Source: Halorubrum laminariae (GTDB lineage Archaea; Halobacteriota; Halobacteria; Halobacteriales; Haloferacaceae). Taken from it: a stretch of DNA of 64,000 bases. Location: contig NZ_JANHDL010000002.1 of assembly GCF_024494655.1 (NCBI RefSeq), forward strand, positions 496,001 to 560,000, written 5' to 3'. The notes under the pieces were generated by a model. The model did no database searches and was not told the origin of the DNA. It saw only the letters and a program-made list of their open reading frames with translations. Position numbers and translations under genes: made by a program. Below, piece by piece: positions 45,951 to 53,744 of this stretch. Position 1 is the first letter of the stretch. Every line of letters begins with the position of its first letter.

Positions 45951-46292
45951 ATGAGCGAGGAGTCGGAGGGTGAAGGATCGAGGGAGGCTCGTGAGAGTGT
46001 CGCAGAGCCGAAGGCGGTCGATGAAGACGACGAGTCGAAGGCGAACGGTGGAGACGAGCCGAAGCCGACCCGCGAAGACGACGAGGAGACGAAGGGGATC
46101 CGCGAGGGTGTCGAGGAGTCGACCGGCGACCCACGCCTCGTCGTGCTGTTGAACGCCGTGCTGTCGACGTGGCTCGCGTGGACGGCCGTGTGGGGGCTCG
46201 ATCTGCTTGCCGTCGTCGACTACAGCCTCACCAACGTCGGTACTCTCGCGCTCGTGATCTTCGCGCTGACGTACGCCGTTGTGCTGCGGTGA
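45951..46292 (+). CDS. Acidic protein with C-terminal two-helix membrane anchor
   Basis: A 113-residue protein: ~60 very acidic disordered residues ([15 protein letters not shown] ...) then two hydrophobic helices (about 63-85 and 92-112) ending at VVLR. The membrane part is the conserved-looking half. It is divergent from the amphi-Trp gene with a 97-bp spacer. ATG 45951 was chosen because the earlier frame codons have a promoter-like composition. Function unknown. Confidence 0.68.
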   Translation: MSEESEGEGSREARESVAEPKAVDEDDESKANGGDEPKPTREDDEETKGIREGVEESTGDPRLVVLLNAVLSTWLAWTAVWGLDLLAVVDYSLTNVGTLALVIFALTYAVVLR

Positions 46293-46395
46293 CTCCGCCC
46301 CCGCGGCGGAGACGGCCGCCGCGCGCACCACCTCGTCCGTGCGGTCGGCCGCGGTTCGCCATCTTTTAACGCTAACGCGTCCCGACATTCGGGCA

Positions 46396-47073
46396 ATGAC
46401 CATCGAAGACCGCGACGACGCGCACCTCATCACGCACGCGCTGGCGACGGACACCCTCTCGCGGCTCCGAAATGTCGAGACCGAACAGGTTGCGTTCCGC
46501 AAGGGACTGGTGAAACTTGGCCGTATCTGCGGCTACGAGATCATCGACGGCGCGATGGAGACGGAGTACGTCCCGGTCCAGACGCCGCTCGAAGAGACGA
46601 CCGGCGAGCGCGTGAAAGGACTCGACGACGTGGTGATCATCAACGTCCTCCGCGCGGCGACCCCCTTCGTCGAGGGGCTGCTCAAGGCGTTCCCCCGCGC
46701 GAAACAGGGCGTCATCTCCGCCGGCCGCGACGAGGAGGCGGGGATGACCGCCGACGGCGAGTTCCCGATCACCATCGACTACGTGAAGCTACCGGAGATC
46801 CGCCCCGACGACACCGTGATCGTCGCCGACCCGATGCTCGCGACCGGTTCCACGATGTGCGCGGTCCTCGAACACGTGCTCTCGGAGGCCGACGACTTCG
46901 AGGACCTGTTCGTGCTCTCCGCGGTCTCCGCGCCCGACGGACTCGTCCGCGTGAGCGAGGCGGTCCCCGAGGCCGACCTGTTGACGGTCGCCATCGACGA
47001 CCGTCTCGACGACGATGGGTTCATCGTTCCCGGCCTCGGCGATGCCGGCGACCGCGCGTTTCGGACCGTCTGA
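46396..47073 (+). CDS. upp: Uracil phosphoribosyltransferase
   Basis: A 225-residue enzyme (EC 2.4.2.9) that salvages uracil to UMP using PRPP. The PRPP loop is [14 protein letters not shown], and the uracil-binding end is [37 protein letters not shown] is also family-typical. A TATA-like TTTTAACG lies about 28 nt before ATG 46396. Archaeal Upp is usually allosterically controlled by CTP/GTP. Stand-alone gene, followed by a zinc micro-protein. Confidence 0.95.
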   Translation: MTIEDRDDAHLITHALATDTLSRLRNVETEQVAFRKGLVKLGRICGYEIIDGAMETEYVPVQTPLEETTGERVKGLDDVVIINVLRAATPFVEGLLKAFPRAKQGVISAGRDEEAGMTADGEFPITIDYVKLPEIRPDDTVIVADPMLATGSTMCAVLEHVLSEADDFEDLFVLSAVSAPDGLVRVSEAVPEADLLTVAIDDRLDDDGFIVPGLGDAGDRAFRTV

Positions 47074-47148
47074 GCCTCCCCCGCCGCCGCGTGCTCCGAC
47101 GGCATCGCACCGACGTACATTTAAGAACCGTCCCCGAGAGCGATCGGT

Positions 47149-47361
47149 ATGAGCAACGCGGCGGCGAACGAGCCCTGTGACGCCTGTGGCGACCCCACGA
47201 CGGACGCGCTCGCGCGGACCGTCCGGCTGAGCGTCGACCGCGCGAACATCGACACCCAGCGGCTCTGCCCCGACTGCTTCGCCGACTGGATCCGGCGGTA
47301 TCAAGACCGGATGGCCGGCGGCGACAGCGACGGCGGCGACTCGGAGATAATCGTCGATTAA
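47149..47361 (+). CDS. Zinc ribbon micro-protein (DUF7569-like)
   Basis: A 70-residue protein with two Cys-x-x-Cys pairs (CDAC at 10-13; CPDC at 40-43) and an amphipathic helix after the second (FADWIRRYQDRM), then a Gly/Asp tail. The spacing fits a treble-clef or zinc-ribbon fold. TATA-like ATTTAAGAA lies ~30 nt upstream. The DUF name is a guess. Function unknown. Confidence 0.75.
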   Translation: MSNAAANEPCDACGDPTTDALARTVRLSVDRANIDTQRLCPDCFADWIRRYQDRMAGGDSDGGDSEIIVD

Positions 47362-47446
47362 CTCGCGCCGCGACGCGGGCGCTTCCGCTGGCAACGCCCG
47401 ACTGGACCGCCCATCTTAAGCCCCGGGGGCACGGACGCCGAGGCAA

Positions 47447-48730
47447 ATGGATCTCGCCATCGACGCGCCGGTTCCGACGGCACCAGACTGCGCCGCCGAC
47501 GGCACGTGGCTCGCCTGCATCGAATGCGACGAGACGTTCGCGCCCTTCGAAGATGTCCGATACACCTGCGACGAGTGCGACGGACTGCTCGAAGTGCGCT
47601 ACGACGATCCGCCGACGTTCGACGAGTTCGGTGCGGGCGCGCCGACCGACGGCCCCGACCGCGGCGTCTGGCGCTACCGCGAGGGACTCCCCTTCGATCT
47701 GGGCGTGACACTGCCCGAGGGCGACACGCCGCTCCACCGCGTCCCACGCATCGAGGAGTCCGTCGGGGTCGCCGCGCTGCGGATCAAACACGAGGGGATG
47801 AACCCCACCGGCTCGTTCAAAGACCGCGGCATGACGGTCGGTGTCCGCGTCGCCAAGGAACTCGGCGTCGGCGCGCTCGCCTGTGCGTCCACCGGCAACA
47901 CCTCTGCGGCGCTCGCGGCCTACGGCGGCCGCGGCGATATGGAGACGCTCGTGCTCCTCCCGCAGGGGAAAGTCGCGGCCGGGAAGGTCGCACAGGCGAG
48001 CCTCCACGGCGCGCGCATCCTCGAAGTCGACGGTAACTTCGACGCCTGTCTCGACATCGTGCAGGAACTCGCTGCCCGCGGAGAGGCGTACCTGCTCAAC
48101 TCCCTGAACCCCTTCCGGCTGGAGGGCCAGAAGACGATCGGTTTCGAGATCTTAGAGGAGTTTTACGCCGACTACGGAACGTTCCCCGACCGGATCGTCC
48201 TCCCCGTCGGCAACGCCGGCAACACCGCGGCGCTGTACAAGGGGTTCCGCGAACTCGTCCAGTCCGGCGCGCTCTCGGTCGATGAGGTCCCGAAACTTAC
48301 CGGCGTGCAGGCCGCCGGAGCCGCGCCGATGGTCGAGGCGATCGAGGCGGGCAACGACGAGATCCGCCGCTGGGAGGAAGTCGAGACGCGCGCGACCGCG
48401 ATCCGCATCGGCAACCCGGTCAACGCGCCGAAGGCGATCCCGGGGATCAGGAACACCGGCGGCACCGCCGTCGCCGTCGAAGACGACGAGATCACCGACG
48501 CACAGCGCGATCTCGCCGAGGAGGGCGTCGGCGTCGAGCCCGCTTCCGCCGCGAGCCTCGCGGGGCTCAGGAAGCTCCGCCGCGAGGGCGTCGTTGCCGA
48601 CGACGAACGGGTCGTCTGCCTGACGACCGGCCACCTGTTGAAGGACCCGGACGCCGCTTACGCGGCCGGCGGCGACCCCGAACCCGTCCCGAACGATGTC
48701 GATGCCGTGGTCGAGCACTTGGAGGAGTGA
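47447..48730 (+). CDS. thrC: Threonine synthase
   Basis: A 427-residue PLP enzyme (EC 4.2.3.1), final step from O-phosphohomoserine to threonine. An N-terminal zinc-ribbon-like segment (CIECDETFAPF ... CDECDGLLEV) is typical of archaeal ThrC. PLP Lys125 is in GSFKDRG, and the phosphate-binding loop is LPVGNAGNTAALY. It shares the homoserine branch with the metX-metY pair elsewhere in the window. TATA-like CTTAAGCC lies ~30 nt before ATG 47447. Confidence 0.95.
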   Translation: MDLAIDAPVPTAPDCAADGTWLACIECDETFAPFEDVRYTCDECDGLLEVRYDDPPTFDEFGAGAPTDGPDRGVWRYREGLPFDLGVTLPEGDTPLHRVPRIEESVGVAALRIKHEGMNPTGSFKDRGMTVGVRVAKELGVGALACASTGNTSAALAAYGGRGDMETLVLLPQGKVAAGKVAQASLHGARILEVDGNFDACLDIVQELAARGEAYLLNSLNPFRLEGQKTIGFEILEEFYADYGTFPDRIVLPVGNAGNTAALYKGFRELVQSGALSVDEVPKLTGVQAAGAAPMVEAIEAGNDEIRRWEEVETRATAIRIGNPVNAPKAIPGIRNTGGTAVAVEDDEITDAQRDLAEEGVGVEPASAASLAGLRKLRREGVVADDERVVCLTTGHLLKDPDAAYAAGGDPEPVPNDVDAVVEHLEE

Positions 48731-48813
48731 TCACGGACTCACCATTGCAGGAAACTCTCCCGGCTGGGGGAGACACAGGATGTTGATGATATAGTGCGAG
48801 CGCATACCCCCGT

Positions 48814-48836
48814 CTTCAGGCGCGGGAGGAGGTCAA
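48814..48836 (-). repeat. IS605/IS1341-type end relic, copy 1
   Basis: Read on the minus strand it is TTGACCTCCTCCCGCGCCTG then AAG, matching copy 2 (49074-49096) at 21 of 23 positions, and a weaker third copy at 13733. No transposase or tnpB frame is near, so it is a decayed element end or a tnpB-derived miniature element. Confidence 0.6.
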
Positions 48837-48912
48837 TGACTGTGGGAGTGGATGTTGCAGACCACCGCCCTCGACGAAATATTTAATTAACCATGCGGTG
48901 CCGCGAGGAGCC

Positions 48913-48996
48913 CGCGAGGGACGCCGCGATCGCCTTTATAAGGCGCGAGTAGCGAGGCTGGGGCGGCGTGAGGCTGCGGGGCGGTCGGGGGGAGTC
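48913..48996. repeat. Hairpin-bearing dispersed repeat, copy B
   Basis: CGCGAGGGA box, then a short hairpin (CGCCTT-TAT-AAGGCG, 48931-48945), then GAGGCTGGGGCGGCGTGAGG (from 48954) and GAGTC. The flanking boxes match copy A at 25201-25302 but the hairpin differs in sequence and length. Confidence 0.6.
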
Positions 48997-49073
48997 AAAG
49001 GGGCAGGCGCGAGGACGAAGGCAGCCGTAGTAAGATCCCAACTCAGCGGTGCGGTGCCGTGAAATTTCCGCGA

Positions 49074-49096
49074 CTTCAGGCGTGGGAGGATGTCAA
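49074..49096 (-). repeat. IS605/IS1341-type end relic, copy 2
   Basis: On the minus strand TTGACATCCTCCCACGCCTG then AAG. It lies inside the open frame upstream of the LOV kinase, so a start codon before it is unlikely to be ancestral. Confidence 0.6.
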
Positions 49097-49166
49097 CTGT
49101 GGCGGATCTTCTGGTCTGACTACTATTTCGGGTTCATTTATGCTTCTTCAACAATATGAATCTTCT

Positions 49167-50954
49167 ATGGCAACATCCCCGTTGGGTGAAATTGCCCCAT
49201 TCAATATCGATGATCAGCGTATGTCGGTTCTTCTCGTTGATGACGACGAAGCGTTGGTCGACATGTCGTCGGCGTTCCTAGAACGTGAGGTTGACAATAT
49301 CGAAACCACGACGCTCACTGATCCGGAAGCCGTTCTCGACGAACTCGTCGGGGAGAAGTACGACTGTATCGTGAGCGATTTCGATATGCCGGGGCTAGAT
49401 GGCTTGGAGCTACTCAGTACACTTCGTGAAGAGGGGATCGAAATTCCGTTCGTACTTTTTACTGGCAAGGGAAGCGAAGAAATCGCCAGCCAAGCTATTA
49501 CCGCAGGTGTCGACGAATATCTCCAGAAAGGAGGCCCCGAGGAGTATCCGGTTTTGGCAAACAAGATAGAGAATCTCGTCGAAAAGCACTGGGCAGAGAC
49601 CCAAGTTCAGCGTGGCTTTCTAGCGATTGAATCTGCTGAAGAGGGCATCGGTATCATCGACGAGGACGGCGTCTATCAGTATATGAACGACGCCTACGCG
49701 CAGGTGTACAATCAAGACCGTTCTGACTTAATCGGGGAACATTGGGATATGCTGTACCCGCCGGAAGAGACGAAACGGTTTCACGAAGATATCCTCCCCG
49801 AACTCGAAACAACCGGTTCGTGGAGTGGTGTTTCGACCGGGGTGACAAAGCAGGGTACCCCTGTGCCTGAGAGGCTGGTCCTCACACAAATGAACAGCGG
49901 TGGTCACGTCTGTATTGTTCAAGAACTCGATAAGAACGACGAACTTGAAGCAGATCTCGCACTGAAGAATCAAGCCCTTGATGCAGCTGGTCTCGGGGTT
50001 GTTATCACTGATGCCACTCAGGAAGACAACCCAATTATTTACTTGAACAGAGGATTCGAGGAGCTGACTGGCTACGAAGAAGAAGAGGTATTGGGGCAGA
50101 ACTGCCGGTTTTTGCAAGGTGAAGAGACGGCCCCAGATACAGTCGATACGATTCGAAATGCAGTTGATGAGGGTACGTCGATATCAACGGAAATTCGCAA
50201 CTACCGTGCTGATGGAGAACCATTCTGGAATTTCCTTGAGATATTCCCGATCAAAGATGAGATGGGGGACGTAACGAACTTTGTTGGATTTCAGCGTGAG
50301 ATCACCGACCGCCGAGCGTATACCACTAAAATCGAAGGACAACTCGACTGGCTCGGGGAATTTGGAAACGTCCTATCGCATGATTTGAAGACGCCACTCT
50401 CCGTCATTCAGGGAAACATTGAACTCGCAAAGAATCACTATAAGACTGAACAATTGGATGATGCGCTGGAGGCAGCTGATCGTCTGGAGGCCCTTGTTGA
50501 AGACTTGGCGAACGTGATGCAGCAAGGAGATCTGGTTGGTGACATTGAGTCGGTGGAACTCAACGATGTCTTCCGATCGTGGGACGCGTTCGAAACGCAA
50601 CCGGAGTTGCTTGACATCCTTGACTCGAAATCAATTTTGGCAGATGAACAGGCCCTAGTCAGGTTAGCCGATAATCTCGTAAAGAATACCGTTGAACATG
50701 CCGGCACGGATACTGGAATGCGTGTCGGGACGCTCTCTGACGGCTTCTATTACGAAGACGATGGACCAGGTATCCCCGAGAACAACCGTGATGACGTGTT
50801 CAAGCCCGGATTCACGACGAAAGAAGACGGCACTGGATTTGGGATGGTGAGTATCAAACAAATCGCAATGGCACACGGCTGGAACGTTACTATCGAAACG
50901 AGTGATACTGGTGGAGTCCGATTCGAGTTCAGAGGAATTTCAGAGCCAGAATGA
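49167..50954 (+). CDS. REC-PAS-LOV hybrid histidine kinase, predicted blue-light sensor
   Basis: A 595-residue soluble kinase: receiver domain (phosphoacceptor Asp71 in SDFDMPG), PAS domain (~148-255), LOV domain (~265-385) and kinase core (His405 in SHDLKTPL, N box ADNLVKNTVEHA, G1 DDGPGIP, G2 DGTGFGM). The LOV domain has GQNCRFLQG with the adduct-forming Cys313, Asn345 in IRNYRADG, Asn355 in FWNF and Gln376 in VGFQREIT, the full flavin-binding set of phototropin-type LOV. Codons are far AT-richer than the neighbours, which signals lateral transfer. ATG 49167 was chosen: a CATTTATG box ends ~26 nt before it; ATG 49140 or 49221 are alternatives. Confidence 0.9.
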   Translation: MATSPLGEIAPFNIDDQRMSVLLVDDDEALVDMSSAFLEREVDNIETTTLTDPEAVLDELVGEKYDCIVSDFDMPGLDGLELLSTLREEGIEIPFVLFTGKGSEEIASQAITAGVDEYLQKGGPEEYPVLANKIENLVEKHWAETQVQRGFLAIESAEEGIGIIDEDGVYQYMNDAYAQVYNQDRSDLIGEHWDMLYPPEETKRFHEDILPELETTGSWSGVSTGVTKQGTPVPERLVLTQMNSGGHVCIVQELDKNDELEADLALKNQALDAAGLGVVITDATQEDNPIIYLNRGFEELTGYEEEEVLGQNCRFLQGEETAPDTVDTIRNAVDEGTSISTEIRNYRADGEPFWNFLEIFPIKDEMGDVTNFVGFQREITDRRAYTTKIEGQLDWLGEFGNVLSHDLKTPLSVIQGNIELAKNHYKTEQLDDALEAADRLEALVEDLANVMQQGDLVGDIESVELNDVFRSWDAFETQPELLDILDSKSILADEQALVRLADNLVKNTVEHAGTDTGMRVGTLSDGFYYEDDGPGIPENNRDDVFKPGFTTKEDGTGFGMVSIKQIAMAHGWNVTIETSDTGGVRFEFRGISEPE

Positions 50955-51139
50955 CGCCCACCTCTTCGAATGCAATCCGGATTGAGGCTTTGTTTGAGAG
51001 GTCATCGGATTTTATCGCTATCGATGATATGACGATAGTGTTCAGCATAATCTATTTTCAGGCATTATAGGCAACACCCGCGGAGCCACACTCTTGTAAG
51101 GAATGCGGACGGCACTGGCGCGGCTACAACGAACCCGGT

Positions 51140-51766
51140 TCACGCCGTCCCGTTTAGTCGCGGTCCGAAAAACGCCGCCGCCGCCTCCCCGACCTCCTCG
51201 GCGCGTCCCACGAAGAAGTGGTCGGACTCGAACTCGACCGTCTCTATTCCTAACTCCTCAGCCCGCTCGACCACCGGCTCCCAGTCGGCCGTCGAGTCGC
51301 GCGTCGCGTACCAGATCCGAACGGGCACGCCGCGGTCCACGAGGTCGAAGAGCGCGGCCACGGCGTCGACGTCGGGATTCAAGCGCGCGGTCGGCGCGAG
51401 CGCGCAGACGCCTGCCAGTTCAGGATGCGCGGCGGCCGTCACGAGAGCGATCGTCGCCCCGAACGAGAAGCCGAACAGGCCGACGCGGTCGTAGCGCTCG
51501 GCCGCCCACTCCACGGCCCGGTCCGCGTCCGTGCTCTCGCCGTACCCCTCGTCCCAGTCGCCGTAATCGAACCGAAGGCAGTCGATCCCGTATTCGGCCA
51601 CGGCGTCGCTCACGGCTGCCAGTCGCTCGTCGCCGCGGTGGCCGCGATGCTGAGGGTGTGGCGGACAGGCGACGACGACCCCGTTCGATCGCGTCCCGTC
51701 GGTCGCGCCGGCGTCGAGGCTGGCGCGCACGTCGCGGCCGCCGGAGATCAGAACGGTGTCAGTCAC
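51140..51766 (-). CDS. Alpha/beta hydrolase (dienelactone-hydrolase-like)
   Basis: A 208-residue hydrolase. Strand GVVVACPPHPQHRGHRGD holds the oxyanion region, the nucleophile Ser is in LFGFSFGATIAL (GxSxG), the acid Asp in WYATRDSTADW and the His near FESDHFFVG. The compact form without a lid resembles dienelactone-hydrolase-type or YfhR/AXE-like esterases. Substrate unknown. The gap 50955-51139 upstream holds only a short CTATCG...CGATAG inverted repeat. Confidence 0.85.
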   Translation of the reverse strand: MTDTVLISGGRDVRASLDAGATDGTRSNGVVVACPPHPQHRGHRGDERLAAVSDAVAEYGIDCLRFDYGDWDEGYGESTDADRAVEWAAERYDRVGLFGFSFGATIALVTAAAHPELAGVCALAPTARLNPDVDAVAALFDLVDRGVPVRIWYATRDSTADWEPVVERAEELGIETVEFESDHFFVGRAEEVGEAAAAFFGPRLNGTA

Positions 51767-51818
51767 GCGTGAGTAGTGGAGAGCCGCAGTCGAGTGGGAA
51801 GTCGCAATCGAGACGCGC

Positions 51819-52217
51819 TCACGGAACTTGGGTCACGCGGTCGACGCCATCCAGCGCGGTCAGGTCGTCCGCGAGCGCCGCCTGATCGACGCCCGCCTCG
51901 TAGTAGAACACGATGTCGAAGGTCCCGTCTCGGAGCAGCTGCTGACACTCCCAGACGAACGCCTCGTCGTCGAGGGTCAGACCTTGGAACTGGTTCGACG
52001 AGAAGCCGGTGTCGTCGTTGCCGGCCTCGATGTACGCCTCGCCCTTGTCGGCGTGTTCGGCGATAACGTTGTTCGCCGCGACCGTCAGTTCGTGCATCTC
52101 CAAGTCCTCCTCGCCGCCGAGAGACGTGTGGACGATACAGCCGACGAGGTCGATGTCGCCCGGTTCAAGCAGGGCCTTCGTCCGCGCGTAGAGATCGGCG
52201 TCGACGGTCTCGCTCAT
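51819..52217 (-). CDS. Conserved haloarchaeal protein, DUF5778-like
   Basis: A 132-residue protein. The sequence (VDADLYARTKALLEPGDIDL ... IVHTSLGGEEDLEMHELTV ... DIVFYYEAGVDQAALADDL) is an alpha/beta pattern resembling the haloarchaeal DUF5778 family. No enzyme motif is clear. ATG 52217 was chosen; the region before it is TATA-containing promoter (CGTTTATAAACG, reading on the minus strand). It precedes the hydrolase by 52 bp in the same direction, so they may share an mRNA. Confidence 0.78.
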   Translation of the reverse strand: MSETVDADLYARTKALLEPGDIDLVGCIVHTSLGGEEDLEMHELTVAANNVIAEHADKGEAYIEAGNDDTGFSSNQFQGLTLDDEAFVWECQQLLRDGTFDIVFYYEAGVDQAALADDLTALDGVDRVTQVP

Positions 52218-52807
52218 GCCCGATAGTGTACCTCCGTTTATAAACGAATGACGGTTCTCGCGGCATCGGACGATCCTGACCGCGGACACGTCGAACGAAC
52301 ACTGGTCGGATCACTATCGCCGTAGTACCGTTTTCACACGCAATATTATAAAATATCAATTATACATTTGAAATTGATAGTTATGTCCTTCTAATGGACC
52401 GGAGAGATTCTGTGAACTGGTGGTGACAGGTGACTCGCCCAGAGTATCACGGATACGATGAGTCAATATTCCACGTATTCGGGAAGAATTGGATCGGTCG
52501 AGGCCGATCTACACGATCCGTCCGTCTCGTCGGCGATCCGCACACTGCCGTCAGCCCAGTGAGAATTACAAATATATGCGTGTAATACCAATCTCCGGCT
52601 TGCATAGAGTATCGGCGGTAGAATCAGCAACTATCGCCGGAATTCGGTGCTTTTGAGGCTTTGGGACCCGGTCTAGCCGATCGCTATATCTCACAGCTGT
52701 CGGCACGACGAATTCGAGTGATGTGAGAGACACGCTACCGTCTCCTCCCCTCTCGACAGATATTCTACGATACGTGGATTTATGTACCGTCGGTCGGGAC
52801 GGAGCGC
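52218..52807. other. 590-bp AT-rich intergenic region
   Basis: No supported gene. It contains an 8-bp inverted repeat (TATCAATT at 52354-52361 with AATTGATA at 52372-52379) in a run of A/T (CAATATTATAAAATATC), several TATA-like boxes, a possible 34-codon ORF at 52458-52562 without good support, and near its end GGATTTATGT about 30 nt before the IclR-type gene, its probable promoter. Confidence 0.5.
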
Positions 52808-53575
52808 ATGAACGAGGATAGCCAACTGCTGCGGACGACCGAAACGTCGCTCCACGTGATCGAGACGATGCGAGAGGAGGGTGAGATGACGCCCGACGAA
52901 CTCGCGTCGACGCTCGACCTCTCGCGGAGTACGGTGTACAAGCACCTCCACACGCTCGGGAAGCACGGGTACGTGGTCGCCGACGGCGCGGAGTACCGGC
53001 TCGGTGGCCGGTTCTACGACATCGGGATGTTCGTCAGAAACCGCGAGAAGGTCCACGAGCTGGCGGGCAAGTACGTCGTCGAAATCGCCGATCAGGCGAA
53101 CGAGGAGTCCGACTTCGGCGTCGAGGAAAATGGTCGGATCGTCACGCTCTTCGACTCGGTCGGGCCGTCGGCCCAGCCGAGCAGCCGGATCGAGAACTAC
53201 GAGTACATGCACACGACCGCGATAGGGAAGGCCATTCTCGCGCGGCTCCCCGACGCTCGCGTCGACGCCGTCGTCGACCGGTGGGGGCTGCCGGCCGTCA
53301 CCGACCGAGCGATCATCAGTCGGGACGCGCTCGAAGCGGAGCTGGCCGAGGTCCGCGACCGCGGGTACGCCGTCAACGACGAGGAGTCGATCCCGGGAAA
53401 GCGCGTCGCCGGCGTGGTCGCCGAGGACCCCTCCGGAGACGGGATCGGCGGGTTCACCGTGTCCGGACCGGCGTACCGAATCGAGGACACGGACCTGCAT
53501 GGAGAGTTTCCGGACATCCTCGATCGCGTGGTCCCGGAGTTCGAAGCAGAACTCGCCTCACAGGACCTCGTGTGA
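52808..53575 (+). CDS. IclR-family transcriptional regulator
   Basis: A 255-residue regulator. The N-terminal winged helix (TETSLHVIETMREEGEMTPD, then ELASTLDLSRSTVYKHLHTL) is followed by an effector domain (YMHTTAIGKAILARLPDARV ... GKRVAGVVAEDPSGDGIGGFTVSGP), both typical of IclR. IclR proteins sense small organic acids or sugars. The adjacent same-strand NhaC-type transporter and asparaginase suggest it controls their uptake and use of an amino-acid-related substrate. TATA-like ATTTATG lies ~28 nt upstream. Confidence 0.9.
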   Translation: MNEDSQLLRTTETSLHVIETMREEGEMTPDELASTLDLSRSTVYKHLHTLGKHGYVVADGAEYRLGGRFYDIGMFVRNREKVHELAGKYVVEIADQANEESDFGVEENGRIVTLFDSVGPSAQPSSRIENYEYMHTTAIGKAILARLPDARVDAVVDRWGLPAVTDRAIISRDALEAELAEVRDRGYAVNDEESIPGKRVAGVVAEDPSGDGIGGFTVSGPAYRIEDTDLHGEFPDILDRVVPEFEAELASQDLV

Positions 53576-53744
53576 GGCGAGGCCGAACCGTATCACTGAC
53601 CCACCAACTTCGACGAACGGCGGTGAATTGTCCCAAGCGAGTGCGTGATGGCGGGAAACGCGCCGCCGTTTCGACCGAACGATCGCTTCGATTTCGGCGG
53701 ACGTGAAAACAATTAAGTATCGCCTCGCTACAGGTAGGGTGCGT

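Larger units (their letters stand above)
48731..49166. other. 436-bp intergenic region with mobile-element relics
   Basis: There is no supported gene between thrC and the LOV kinase. It holds two ~23-bp IS605/IS1341-like end relics (48814-48836 and 49074-49096) in the same direction, with the second copy of the hairpin-bearing dispersed repeat (48913-48996) between them. A stretch at 48878-48893 (ATATTTAATTAA) is a strong TATA-like element without an obvious gene. The kinase frame is open across the second relic from GTG 49059. Confidence 0.7.

Noticed and set aside
52458..52562. 34-codon ORF in the AT-rich gap
   Set aside because: No promoter at a suitable distance, no acidic composition and no recognisable motif.
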